64,000 bases of DNA from Lineus longissimus. Its lineage: Eukaryota > Nemertea > Pilidiophora > Heteronemertea > Lineidae. The translations under genes and the position numbers were made by a program. The stretch spans positions 13,995,808-14,059,807 of the forward strand of contig NC_088315.1 of the NCBI RefSeq assembly GCF_910592395.1, read 5' to 3'. The first letter of the stretch is position 1; each line of letters starts with the position of its first letter. The notes under the pieces are model-generated. The model was not told the origin of the DNA. It did no database searches and saw only the letters and a program-made list of their open reading frames with translations. Of the stretch, positions 24,078-36,500 are shown in pieces.

Positions 24078-27000
24078 GTGAGAGCAAAAAAATCGACACA
24101 CTTAGAACTCGATAACGAATTAAGACCACTGTAAAAGCTATCAACAATGTTCAAGAGTGATCTGGTCCATTGGTCTATTAACTGTTTTTATGTGTATCAT
24201 CAGTTTTTTATAAATCTCCGAGACATTTCGGTGTGAGTGAGTTGCTTTGTGCTAAATACAACGCACGATATGGCATAGTAATATTTTTTATTAAAGTATT
24301 TACACCATTTACACCATTTACAAATAAATTAATTCAATTAGAAAGACATAAGTGACCTAATACGGTACTGTTTTCGGGAGTATTTGATACCATTATCAAC
24401 AGCAATTGGCTGGGAGGGGAATGCCCCACGATCCATGGTGCTATTTGTAGTGGTTATTTTCGGCTTTAGTGGGACGGATATCCAGGTTTTCCCGAACCAG
24501 ATTGTCGTATGCTTACTTGTAAAAATACCTACATGTAACATTGACCTTTTAGGCTACCAGCCAATGCCATGTGAGAAGGGCAACATGACCAGTAGCTGGT
24601 GCAAGAAATGTGACTCAAACCAGACGTTCAGCGATAGGAAAATGTCACTAACGGATAGGACAAAGTGCAGGAACAAGTACGATCACCTTTTGATATTATG
24701 ACCTTTTTCTGCTCGAATAATATTATCAGAGTCATCCATTTTTCAATTCGATACACTATACACTCTTACAATTGATCAGTAAAAACAAATAATTTGGTAT
24801 TTCCTATTGCACCAACAGTTAAATTAGTAAAACTAACCATCAATTAGTTGGTCCTGCTAAAAAACTAGCATAAACTACCATCAAAATGGTTAAGAGCTAC
24901 TATTTTGATAGTTAAAACAAAGCTAAGTTCACAGTAGGTGCAATAGCGACTACTAGAGTATAGTAAAGAATAGAATAGTCTACAAAAAACGTATGTTATT
25001 TTTTACGATTTCATTTTAAGAGTGTATACGTCCTTGTCAGATCGCCCAACAACACAAGGGATGGGACGTTTGAGGAAGAATTCCTGTATGTCTATTTTTT
25101 CTCCAAACGTCCACGAGTATCTAAATCCTAATCGAGATATTTCATCAAAACATCTCGACACTGATGCACAAATGAAAAACATCGTCCGTATCTTCTCCTT
25201 GTAAATCCGCAAAAACATCACCATGCTTTTCTTGATTAACTACATGTAACAAATTGTTGAAACGTTATAACAAAGTACCGCCGAATGAATTTATCTTTTA
25301 GGATTTGAAGACTTATGAGGACATGATTTTTTATTCCTTCCAGGAAGCGCTGTCACCACTTTTTCCTAAAAGGCGATGAGACAACCGACGCCATCTGCCA
25401 CTGTCCGGAGAAATGGCATCACCTCGAAGATGGTGCAATGTGTTTGCCAAATAGGAACTGTCCGAAGGGCTGGGGACAGACACATTCGGGTATGTTTCAT
25501 TCTAAAATACCCTTCTTTCAATTCTTTCTTGATATCAAAAGCAGTTAACTGCAAATATGGCACTGTTTCTAATACACTGCGGATACCAGCATTCACACAT
25601 TTCTTCAAATGAAGAGTATGTTCTGCAAAACGCTTTTTTACCATTTTGAGAAAATCAGATCGATCCCATGACTACACTGACCAATGATAGGATGGCCTGG
25701 AGAGATCTGGTCCAGACATGCGCAATGTCCAAAGCCGACGGAACGCGTATTTGATGATTTGACGATTATTTTCTAGTGCTTGGAATAAAATTCGAAGCAC
25801 AACGGCACGAGAAAATTAGGCCACCTGGTTTATGGAAAGTGTTGCACAAAAGTTATCATGGGATATGTGTTGTAGGACTTTACCATTAAAGGCACTTTTC
25901 ATTCAGTAAATGTATGGGAAAACCTACTTTTCCTTTTAGGACTGTTGTACTTTTCTACTCTCATTCCTGCATGTCAACCGGATATAAAACCACTTCAACA
26001 ATATCTTCAGTGTTTGACTCATTCAAGCAACCACAGTCAAAATGCACTTCATGCGAAAACAAACTGACTCGGCGATATTTCCACATTGGATTTTACAAAA
26101 GACTTCGAATTGTAAATAAAACATTCTTACATTTTGTTATGATAATGTGCTCATTTTGCTTCAGGTCGTTGTGAGCGGTGCAAACATGGTTTGACCTTCT
26201 CGAATGAGAAGAACAATCATCAGAGATGTATGCCGGTGAGGAGGTATGTGGCTACCTAGTGTGGCATAATTCATCATCAGGTTTCGAGCGGGAATTCTTG
26301 GGTTTAAAATCTGGATATGCATGAGCGTTGTCCTGAAGTTCAGGATGAGCTTTCTTGACCTGGTTGTTCCAAACAAGATAAAAGCCACTGATTGGAAGTT
26401 ATGTTTAACTGGGCATTAATTCTATACATGCTTCCCGAAATTGGTGGCTTGCATTGGAACTAACTTTCCCCCCTTGTCCGTCATCAAAGGCATTCAAGTG
26501 TGTTGGTCAACCATGACTATCTCCTTTGTCCCTCCACCATAAGGCCTAGTTTCCCCTTATGACATCACTATTTCGGACTCTCAGCGCCCCATTTCTGGAA
26601 AGGTGTATAGGACTTATAATAACCGAAGGAGAAAACATTGAATCAAAGTTATCACCAAGTGAGTGACATAACCTGTTTTGAACAGCATCACAGCCTTGTT
26701 GTACAACAAGCTCTTCCACTTTCTATAGCCAACATATCTCCGAATCGTATTTTAAACTGGAAAGAAACTCATTGCAAATCAAGCTTTCTATCGATATGAC
26801 AATTCTCTTACACCATACGAATTTTACATGTGAAAAAATATGCTAGCTCTTAAAGATAGCAGTTCTTAGGAGTAAAGACATTGTGAGAAAATTCCTCGGA
26901 AACTATTTTCAGAGTTCAGATAAATTTTGCCAAGCATTCGCGCAATGCATTCTGGTAACGCCGTTAAAAAAGACACTGTTTTAGTATTTTGATTAAATGC

Positions 27001-30000
27001 ATTCCTTAATATTTCAAGATGCAAAGAAGAATATAGATGTACAATCCGGGAGGCCAATATCACATCAGATGCAATTTGCACTGCGAAAGTTATATCAGGT
27101 GAGTCAAACAGACATGGCTACAGCATCTCCAGTAGGAGGCTTTTTCCGCCTTCTTAACCGTTTCTCTAATTTTTCCTGATTTATCCGACAAAAGTCAGGC
27201 AGAATGGACGTTCTGCCAAGTGGTTTATTGATCAAATAGAGCCCCATAAATCGAATTCAGTCCATGAGTATCAATGGGCTGGCGTCAACAATTAGAGGTT
27301 TTTTCCGACTTTTTCACGGTTTCTCTAACCTTTTCCAGATTTTCCCTAGAAAACCTGTGAAAAATACTAGGGGTTCCCAAATTAGGGCATAAAAGCCTAT
27401 GTTGAATGGGGTTAATGAGGTGACCCAGTTGAGTGAGCTAATTAGTATTCACACTTTTAGAGTCACTCTGAGTGTTTCGCTCGCACCTCATCAACCCCAT
27501 TCAACATAGGCATTTGATCTTTATTGCCCATTTTGGGAAGCCCTGGTATTTTTCAGAGGTTTTTTAGAAATCTGACCTTTCAGGGAGAAGTCGGACTTTT
27601 GTCCGATAAATCAAGAGAAGTTAGAGAAACCGTTAAGAAGGCGGAAAATGCCTCCTTGGTGTGACATTTACTCTCAGGATTAACCAATCATATGTTAAAC
27701 TGACCAAGTCGGTCTTGTTGATTTCACAAAATCATACATTTTGTCTTAGTGGCAGGCTGTTTGAATGACCTGTTGATTCTTTTGAGTTACAATGTAGTTG
27801 ATTAATAGTATCGCGGCAGTATGTCTGCTATTGATTAGGTACTATGCAGTTTACTATTTTGATGTACAGTTATTTGTGTGTGTTTTCAGACATTGAAAAT
27901 TGCCCAAAGCCAGGCGAGATCACTTCGACAACTGTTCAACCAACGCCTGTCGCTCCGGACAAAACTTCAGTCGACCCGAAATCTGATGTGAAGGATGAAG
28001 ATAGGTCCAAGGGACATGAGGGAAGCAGGCCATCCCCAGAAACAAAGCCTCCAAAAACAGACAATAATGGCGATATTGTTATCCGTGTAATGGTCAGCCT
28101 GCTAGCAATAGCTATTTTTGCGATATTATTTGTACTTGCAATCAAAGCCTTCAGGAAGGAGCGATACGAAATGCATCTGGCCATCGTTGAACACTTGGAA
28201 AATGTCCTGGTGATTAATAGGAAGCAGGAGAGTATAAAAGGTATTTTGATAAAAATTGAATCATCATTTCATAGCTTAGTTTTGAGTAGTCATGGACAAG
28301 CATTTATCCCGCCAACTTTTGCTTCCTCCCCGCTCGGGTATTAGAACAGATTTAAAGAAAGCTGCTGATTATTTAGCATGCAGCCTCTTCCACGCACTCA
28401 TAAGACATATAAGAGAGGGAACCGACCAGCGAGTTATATTCATTTTTGTTCCCAAACTCTGCTTTGTAACGACTTCAACAAAAGCTGATGGAATGAAATA
28501 CATGTCGGCTATAATCTAAAACATGTGCTACATGTACGAGAAAAAGATACTTCCGGCATTTAATTATCTGTTGGGTTTTTGTGGAAAGCATGCCGAAATA
28601 TTACTATTCATTTTACTGTACAATTTAGTCGCATCGGTTTTTTCTTTAGTCTACGAAGTGGTGCAAGATTACCTGACGGACGAAAAGTGTCGACACTGGC
28701 GAAGTCTCGGAGAGAATCTCCTTGGAGAAAAGCTCTCAGGGATAGAGAGTGAACTGAGAGGTGAGTTTTAAACATTTCGTAATTATTCATTAGTTTGCTA
28801 ATGATGACCCGAAACGAATCCTTACACATCTATCTGTTTGAAGCATGGTGGAACCAGTCTTTTTATTTAGTGGGACATTGTTTTCACTGACCTTCAAGTA
28901 TCAGCGTCGCTATTGGTGGGAGTGGACGATAAACAGCATTGAAACACATTTCCAAAGGTCCTGTTCTAATCAGCTTGTAAATTTATCTTAAATTCATATT
29001 CAAATCATTCATTCGGTCTATTTTTCTTTAAAATTCCAATTACCAGAGGAACTAAATGACCGAGGAAGGATGTACACTGTCCTCGATAACTGGAGGGAAT
29101 CATGTTGCAGTGATGGACCAAACCTAAGGCCCCTTTTTGATGCAATGTTCTCACCTAAAAGGAACTGGTGGATACCATATTCTCCACTGAGATCAAGGAT
29201 AATAGCTCAGTGCAGTAAGTTATCGTATCCAATGCAGGATGAACAAGAAATAATTCCGGGTCATTAATAGGGAGGTTAAGATCGGGCCCCCGACTCCCAC
29301 TCCGGGTGATTCCCTTTCTGTGAACTACGTCATCAAAAATAACGGGGTTATGTTCTCTACTCGCTCGTGAAAACGACTTGCACCTGCGTGAGTCGTAAGT
29401 GATCTCCAATATTTCTAAATTAAGTATCACCATTAAATCGGTTTTAACTCTTTATAATGGTTATGTAGAACAAGTGCGTCAAGCTTGCAGATGGAAGGTT
29501 GGCTCATCCTCTGAATTCTCGTCTATTTGTAAACCCGATGCAGCCAAATCTCCTTCCATTTTCCAGTTTTTCGTCTGTTACAGGGCAAAACACACCTGAG
29601 AACTGAACCCGGAAGTAACTTTTTACACCTCCTATATTTACAAAGTCGTCGCGCCATCTAGCGCTAAAGAGTAGAACTGATGCCCGACTCGGGGAATTTC
29701 TTAACCGCGTCAGCGCGTACTTCGACTCCGCTTGCGAGTGGTGCGCCAGTCGGAGTCGGAGTCGAAGTCGGGTGCAATCTTTACATCCCTATTGTCGGAG
29801 CAAAGGCGTCCCCAGGCCACTCTCTTTTGGAACATCCCTGTAGTTCTTCAAACGAATGATGCTTTGAAAGTCCATCGGTGTTAAACGTTTCAATGCTGGA
29901 GACCTGATAATTACGTGGACATGAATTCATGAATTATAGTAATAGATTGTGCCATGCACACGTTCTTTCAGCTTAAAAAAGTGTCAGGAAGATGACATCA

Positions 30001-30298
30001 AATTAATTAGAAGCCGGGTGAATGAATGGGTAACCTTTAATTTTGATGTGAAGATGTAGATGATAAATCAGACCGGTTCAAGTTAATCATGTCTCACTAT
30101 TTGTTTCCAGATCTACCGATCCCACGCGAGCACAACATCTCCTGTTTTCGCCGTCTGTGTCGGATGGAATGGCTGGACTGCCTGTCAACCTGTATACGTC
30201 GCCATAGCCATAACCATCAAAGTCGCAGCACAAGTCAACATAATGCAGACCAGTCCGTCCCTAATAGCACTGACAACAGCCAGTATCTGCTTGTGTAG
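23921..30298 (+). CDS. TNF receptor superfamily member with death domain (complete, nine coding exons)
   Basis: A type I cell-surface receptor for a TNF-like ligand, likely signalling through death-domain adaptors. Nine exons (23921-24077, 24553-24676, 25344-25489, 26165-26243, 27019-27098, 27890-28240, 28650-28760, 29047-29214, 30111-30298) join without a break into 467 residues. Signal peptide 1-26 (hydrophobic LFIIPYIWAILFLVPIF). Cysteine-rich repeats 27-200 with family hallmarks: paired CC, C..C..NQTFS, CP.GWG, C..C..GLTFS and TSDAIC. Pro/Ser/Thr/Lys-rich stalk 201-257, membrane helix 258-282, basic juxtamembrane start, death domain about 313-400 (WRSLGENLL; YTVLDNWRE), then a Cys/His-rich 62-residue tail. 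The start ATG has A at -3 and lies 28 bases after an acceptor, so a 5' UTR exon is further upstream. Layout resembles NGFR/EDAR-type receptors; no orthology claimed. Confidence 0.9.
24553..24676 (+). CDS. TNFR exon 2: cysteine-rich repeat 1
   Basis: Encodes YQPMPCEKGN, CKKCDSNQTFSD and TKCRN. Acceptor CCTTTTAG, donor GTACGA, phase 2. Confidence 0.85.
24761..25024. mobile_element. MITE, CACTCTTA ends, TA duplication (second copy)
   Basis: Ends CACTCTTACA and TTTTAAGAGTG are flanked by TA on both sides. The interior resembles the copy at 6885-7133 (GGTGCAATAG, TAGTTAAAACA motifs). Lies in TNFR intron 2. Confidence 0.72.
25344..25489 (+). CDS. TNFR exon 3: cysteine-rich repeat 2
   Basis: Encodes KRCHHFFLKGDETTDAICHC through CPKGWGQTHS. 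The pattern D.IC.C ... DG..C...NCP.GWG is classic for this family. Acceptor CCTTCCAG, donor GTATGT, phase 1. Confidence 0.87.
26165..26243 (+). CDS. TNFR exon 4: cysteine-rich repeat 3
   Basis: Encodes RCERCKHGLTFSNEKNNHQR then CMPVR, matching C..C..G.TFS. The donor GTATGT at 26244 is chosen over GTGAGG at 26236 because only it joins in phase with the next exon. Confidence 0.85.
27019..27098 (+). CDS. TNFR exon 5: cysteine-rich repeat 4 (short exon)
   Basis: An 80-bp exon found by phase: acceptor ATTTCAAG, donor GTGAGT. It encodes CKEEYRCTIREANITSDAIC and TAKVIS. TSDAIC is the usual close of a TNFR repeat. It links phase 2 to phase 1 exactly as needed. Confidence 0.85.
27130..27660. mobile_element. 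Foldback element FB3 in TNFR intron
   Basis: Left arm AGTAGGAGGCTTTTTCCGCC and right arm inverse (GGCGGAAAATGCCTCCTTGG). A second left-arm-like copy begins near 27295, so the element is composite. The centre pairs CATTCAACATAGGC with GCCTATGTTGAATG. Starts 32 bp after TNFR exon 5. Confidence 0.78.
27890..28240 (+). CDS. TNFR exon 6: stalk and membrane helix
   Basis: Encodes DIENCPKPG, a Pro/Ser/Thr/charged stalk with no cysteine, the helix IVIRVMVSLLAIAIFAILFV and the juxtamembrane KAFRKERYE. Acceptor GTTTTCAG, donor GTATTT, phase 1. Confidence 0.88.
28650..28760 (+). CDS. TNFR exon 7: death domain, first half
   Basis: Encodes YEVVQDYLTDEKCRHWRSLG and ENLLGEKLSGIESELR, the first three helices of a death domain with its central Trp. 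Acceptor TTTTTTCTTTAG, donor GTGAGT. Confidence 0.85.
29047..29214 (+). CDS. TNFR exon 8: death domain, second half
   Basis: Encodes EELNDRGRMYTVLDNWRESC and PNLRPLFDAMF, the later helices, then a basic/aromatic segment (KRNWWIPYSPLRSR). Acceptor AATTACCAG, donor GTAAGT, phase 1. Confidence 0.83.
30111..30298 (+). CDS. TNFR exon 9: C-terminal tail and stop
   Basis: Acceptor TTGTTTCCAG. It encodes LPIPREHNISCFRRLCRMEW, a Cys-rich stretch, a His/Ser/Gln-rich stretch and ends QYLLV then TAG. No known domain. Confidence 0.75.
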
Positions 30299-31280
30299 TA
30301 CGCATAGTTTCATATCCAATGTAACAAGAACTCATCTTATATATACATGTATATATACGCATGTATATTATATGCAACTTAAAACTCATTGGCTGAACAA
30401 AGCGGTGATGGTGTGAGCTGGAGAGGCATCATAGGCCCGATGCGGGGGTTCTAGCATAGACGCACCAATAGGATTTACCTGACTATAACTACATCATCGT
30501 GCGCATTACAGGGGGGGGGGGGGAGGGGCTTCACTTTGAAAATCGGAGTAGATATTATGACACTCAATTTTCAAACAAAAGTTTTGTATATTCTGTTCAC
30601 TTCTGGCAGGATATTTGCGCTTCGGGCATCATCACTTCCTGAAGAATACGTAAGGATGGCTAGTCAATAGCGACTTTCAGCACCGACAAAACGTATCATG
30701 AATCCGTATGGAAAATACTGGTAGGCGATACGTAGGTAGGACATAAAATGAGCTGCAGCATCGGTAGTTCATCCGTGTGCAATTTGTGAACGGCTGAAGG
30801 GATAAGTGGCAATGAAAACGCCTCTAATTTCTCCCAAAAAACATACCTCACAAACGAAAGCATCATCAACGTAATCTACAATATTTCTCAAACAATAATA
30901 TAGAGATGGAAATATGATAGAAGTCTCAATTTAGCAGCAAATGCGAGATAAATTGTTCAATATCATACGTATTGCTTCCCGCATGGAATACAGTTCTTGC
31001 GCTTTGCCGTATACTTATGGGGTTACACTTGTCGTCGAAACTACACGCCCTGATGACGTCGTACGCAAAATTGATAGGAATACATTATACGGGCAGGATA
31101 TTAGACCTTGCTGAAAGTCTCTATTTCAATCAGTCTCTACTGGTGCTAAGTACATTATATGTAAAGCATTGGTGCGTCTCATTTGCAAGAACTTCCAGTA
31201 TGCTTTCTTGCATCTCTCGCTCCAAGTCCTTTATTCATTGCGTGTAAAATAAGGGTTAGTTCCCGATCAATTCGCGCTAT
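30299..31280. other. Intergenic after the TNFR gene
   Basis: Probably contains the TNFR 3' UTR. A TATATACATGTATATA palindrome lies near 30341 and a G-run near 30511. No gene seen. Confidence 0.4.
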
Positions 31281-31473
31281 TAGAGAGGATAAGAGATCGT
31301 TCCCCTATAAACACTAACGATAACGATAACACTATTTTGAACGTTATCGTATTAAATAACGTATTTCAGGTAAAGAAAATGTTCGCTATTTCACCGCTAA
31401 CGTTTTTTTCCAATTGTAATTACGTCAATCACAACCATAAAAAAGGGACCTTCTTTGCGATCATACTGGATCC

Positions 31474-31815
31474 ACTCACCAATAAGATCCCAAGCCCGAC
31501 AATACCCGATTTGTACCACCGCCTCGATTGGTAGAGGCTAAAGAGCCGAACACAATAGTAGGCCTTTCGCAGCGATAAAAGGGGTGGGATATATTCTATT
31601 CAAGAGTTAACAATGTAATCATCATGACTAGTCATGACTCTACTGCGAAACTTTTCATATTACATTTAAAGACCAATTGGAAGAAACGAAGACAAGATAT
31701 CACACCCTTGTATAGCTGCGAAAGGCCTACTATTATGTCCGGTTGTCAAGGCTCGACTCATCGAGGCGGGAGTAGAAATCGGGTATTGTCGGGCTTGGAT
31801 ATTATTGGTGATGTA
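31474..31815. repeat. ~340-bp hairpin with ~125-bp arms
   Basis: 31474-31602 and 31685-31815 are reverse complements with roughly 80 percent agreement. Shared blocks include AAGCCCGACAATACCCGATT, CGCCTCGAT and AATAGTAGGCCTTTCGCAGC. Confidence 0.8.
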
Positions 31816-32304
31816 TAATGCGGGTTGGACAATCGGTTTAAAATACCATTTTCGGATCACAATAAACTAGGCAGATGTCCTTCCACCATTATCACCTTCA
31901 ATTTCATCAACCGTAAAATAATAGGACAGATATTGGCATTGAGAGATTCTTCGCAGTTTCCTGCCAAAGCCATTTCTTTTTCTTTTCTCCTTGGGCAAAA
32001 AGCTTCACCGTGAGTACCTCGCGCAGCAGTAATACGTCCTGGGTGATCGAGAAGCGTCATCGCTTGCCTGCCATTTTAATTATGTGCTACATTGAAGAGA
32101 CGAATAAACAATTAAATTCAACTCGAACAACCCTCTGATAAAAAAATGTATTGCAATGGCCATGGTGGAGCTGATTTCACGCACACCAACCTCTGAACAG
32201 TGGTCGACCTGACCGGCGAGCTTCCTCACTTCATGTAAGCCGAATCGGCGTCAGAGAATTGCGGTGTGCACGGTATTACAGCAAGAATCCGCGGACCAGC
32301 ATAA

Positions 32305-33235
32305 TGCCCGCCGTTCACGATCAAATTTTTTGGTCAAATCTGTTGGTCAAACTTTTGTGTCAAATTTTCTAGTTCAGCCGCGGGTCGTGCACGATGGATT
32401 TATTTCATCAAATCTTTTCCAATATGGCTCCCGTGCAGTCAAGACTGATTGCGGCAGCTGCTGCATGTGCAGCCATAACTGCAATTGTTGCGAGCCCTAT
32501 ACTCTTCGATCAACACATCTACAGCATTTTGTGTCCAAACCATCTTGGTACAAGCCTGCGTTTCGACCGAGTGTGCAGGTATGGTGCGAGTTGCTTGTAT
32601 AAAGTGTACCTGAATTATTTCTTGGCGCATAATACTCATTATTATAACTATATTAACTGTCTTTGTCGCTGTCCCGGTGTAACATCTGTGGTTGTTCCCC
32701 ATGTTTCAGTGTTTCCAAACAATAGGCAGCTAGAGAGACCATGACTTTTCAATAGGAGGGATACACAGAAAAACTCGTCAATCTATTTTTGAGCGTTCCC
32801 AAACAATGAGGGGAAACACTCAAAAACAGAAACACTCAAAAACATTACACCGGCTCACAAAGGATCGGTACAGTATATGAATAGGCCTACCTATTTGGAC
32901 AGCTCGGATAGTGAAAGACCATGCTTTAATTGTTACTAAAAACGCCAATGCGCGTCACACCTGAAAAAAAACCCATCTAATTGATGTGTTCATTGATTGA
33001 TGGCCCGATAATATTGAAATGGCTACTTTGACTCAAACGGTTAATCGTACAGAAAAAATCCAATCCCGCCGCTCACGATCCAATATTTCCGAATCGTACT
33101 AAATAAATAGGACCGGTTCTATCCACAACAATTTTTATCCTAGGAACATATTTCATCCACTTTCCCGTCGTTCACGATCAAACTTTTTGGTCATATTTTT
33201 TTGGTCAAATTAAATTTGATCGTGAACGGCGGGCA
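32305..33235. mobile_element. 931-bp DNA transposon, TGCCCGCCG ends, TAA duplication
   Basis: Perfect inverted ends TGCCCGCCGTTCACGATCAA are flanked by TAA (32302-32304, 33236-33238). The 3-bp TWA duplication fits PIF/Harbinger. A second GTTCACGATC block lies inward on the right side. An Ala-rich frame near 32394-32580 is not recognisable. Confidence 0.75.
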
Positions 33236-33570
33236 TAACATGTCGTAATAGGGCTGACAAGACTCGGTACTGATGTCACCGCACAAAGACATCAATGAAT
33301 GTTACCAAGTTGGTTTTGAGGCAATGTTGAAATGAAATTTTCATTAGAAATACCAGAGAGGGCCTGTCCTCGCAACTACAGGTGATACCAGCCACATAAG
33401 CTCTACGTGTCGTCAAAGTACTATTTGTATGGATGAAGATGATTTGGGGACGAGATTTTTGGTCGTGGCATGACGAATTGCGTATTAACGCTATAAGGGT
33501 CAAGGTCACGCGACACAAAAAGCGTTTGCGTTGGTGTTAGTGTTAGCGGAACAATCTCTTATCCTCTCTA

Positions 33571-36500
33571 TTAAGTTGATGTTTCGTGGCCTATTATCCG
33601 AGTGGTTTGGACATTCCTGGAAGTTTTTGAAATTGCAGGCATGAGTGATTGTCTCGTTTTGTCCTGTCATTTTTTGAGCCGATCGGGGTATAAAACATGT
33701 TACATGTACGCGTAGCTCAGAACATCATGTTGGCCTGTCGTTACATCTTCATTTTAATGAAGATTAAAGTGCATGAATCCTGGTCCCAGTAGCTCAACAT
33801 GAAATAACATGTCAACATGATATGTGCAAATACCTGAACATGCTTTCTAACCCTGATAATCATTCATGCTGTTCATAAATGTTTATCATCGGATTATATA
33901 TAAATACTGATACCAATTATGTTTAAAAAGTATATCAATTGTTGAATTTCGGTTTTTGATATGACCTGAATTTCTGATGAATTTCAAGAACGTCAGGAGA
34001 GTCCATGTCCAACATATCTTTGGTTACTAAAGTTATACTCTTGAGAGCTCTTGTATTTGACCTGAACTATGGCAATAGGCATGGTCAGGAATTGGAGATG
34101 GTCAGATGCCTGACATGGTTTTAGCTGCTTTTTTAATATTGTACCACGTGCTTCTCGAGTGCAAAGTAGTTTCTACGGGCATTCTTCGTGAAAGTAGTAA
34201 GGTTATACTGGATGTCCTCTCGTATAACATCCTCAAACTCCTAACATTTGACATTTGCCTCCAGCATTTCACACTCATGTTTCCCAGATTTTTTTCAAAA
34301 TTCCATAGTCAAGTTGAATATTTTTTTGGAAGGGCGCTGAAGTGCCGTTCCCCTGTGATTCCCCTTTAGGCCTTAGAGGATGTTATACGGCAGAGAATCC
34401 AATATAAGATTATCTTTATTTCACATCATCATTCCATGAGTTTCATTGCAAAACGCGATATCTCTGTTTTTGCCATTTTGGGGAAAATTATTTTAAGTTT
34501 GGAATTAGCTGAAAATGCATTGGACTTTTTTATCGTCAAAATTTTTTGATTACCAAATGCTCTAAAATTATGAGGACTAATTAGATTTCAAATAGGCATT
34601 GCTGCAGTGCGGTTTACTTCAAAATGTTGGATATGGCGGATATCGCGTTTTGTGAGTATGTGTATATTTTATCAAAATGATTTTATATAATCTATGTATA
34701 TTAGTGCAAAACCTTTACACATATATTCATATCCTTTTTCATGTTTATACATTTCTACCATGAGCTAAATGAAGAAATCATTTCAATAACATGGTGGGAC
34801 AGTATATTTTGGTACACATATATTTACTTGTCAGATGGGCAATGAAAAAAAAGTTGGAAAAGTTGATTCATTTTAAAATTGGTTTCAGTGCTATATTAAA
34901 ACAAGCATTCGAATCCTGCTAGGTAACTATGCTTAAAACGAAAAGTATTTTTAAAGTCATAACTAATCCTCATCTGCCAAGTTTTATATTTTGTACAAAG
35001 ATTTTTCACTTGGCAAAGAAGTATAAGCATGAAATGCTGTCAATATGTACAATATAGTGAAACAGCTGCAAAGTTGACTGGGCAATTCTGTTGCAACATG
35101 TTATGAAAGGAAAATGTCTCTTTTTATTATACATGTATATTGAAAAAGACAAACTCGACTAAAATTCTCTTTAATGTTTTATCATGATAATTGTTTCATT
35201 TTTTTGGAAAGGGCTTAAACAGCATTTGCATGGCCTGAACTCTTGACATGTATTTTGGTTATGAAGGAAGCTTACAGTAACAAGAAAAAATGCACCTAGT
35301 CTTTTGGTGATGAAAATGATGAAATGGACAAACAGAAATTGCATTTGAAAAACATTTGATTTGAATATGAAAATACCACATTTGTTTACTTGGCAGTTTG
35401 CTTTCATAAATATGATTGTGACAATCTAGATGTAGACATTCTTACCAACCTACCATGAATGTCAACAGAATTTGTCCAGATAACAGAACGGTTATGTTTT
35501 TCCTTTGTCATCAGCTTTAAAAAAAATAAAAATGTTCATGTATGTGGAAATCTGTGTTTGTTTACATATTACATTTTGTATCTATATGTAATATGCTGTG
35601 ATTATTCAATGTGTGCCAAACTTAACATTCTTGAGTCAACAAATATTTTTTCTTATGGAAAATTGCATAATTTGTGCCAATATTTTATTCGTTTTTCCTG
35701 GATTAATCCCTAATTTGAGGGACATTTTAAATTATTTAGTATTGGTTACCGTAATATTTTGATGTTGAATTTGTGAGATTAGCTGGGGGAACTCATTTTA
35801 CAGTTATCCTAAACAGCGTTTATCAGAGTACACCAGGTTTAAAGTTATCAAAACAAATATTTAGTATAGTCATGAAGAAAATAAGTGGGCCATCTTTTCA
35901 CACTTCCCAAATTTCATGACATATGGGTGTAAAAAAATGGGTTTGTTGTCTGAAATCACAAGCGTCCAGCAACTTTGGAAGCCACAGCACTTCTTCCAAG
36001 CCGAATTCTGACGATGGCCGCCGGCTGTGCTTTTATTTCTCGGGACGAACATTTTAGCCAACAGCTCTCTCATCTTGGTAGTTTTTTTGAGTAAAATTTT
36101 GGATGAATTTTGCTGGGGGAATAGAATAAGAAGCAAAGGTGTGAGGTCTTTGTCAAGTTTGCCTGATTGAAATTTACAAACTCCAGTTGTTTAAAATGTC
36201 TTGATATGATCGAGCGTGTATTCAAACAATAATGCATTTTGGCCTGTAATCTTTAGGAGGTGCCAGTGTTTTTTTTAATCTGTTAGTTCCGTTTTCTCTC
36301 CCAATATTCCTGAACAGTTGTCGCTTGTTGTTATCAATTATGACCTTTATCTGATGGTTTAATAAATAATTTCCACATTTTCATGAACACCAATACCCTT
36401 GTTCGTGTCACTCTCTTTGAATTTCCATCAGAAAAGCTACTGACAGGGCTGAAAGCCAAACAGACAAATAAAATTTTGGAGAAGCCTAATAATAGAGTGT

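Larger units (their letters stand above)
31281..33570. mobile_element. 2.3-kb inverted-repeat element with nested elements
   Basis: Ends TAGAGAGGATAAGAGATCGT and inverse (one mismatch), with ACACTAACG just inside at the left and a similar GTTAGTGTTAG at the right. It contains a large hairpin (31474-31815) and a separate element (32305-33235). No clear target duplication and no convincing transposase. Confidence 0.65.

Noticed and set aside
32394-32744. Ala-rich frame with a possible signal-like segment inside the 931-bp transposon
   Set aside because: No transposase motif, and the frame overlaps two others of similar length.
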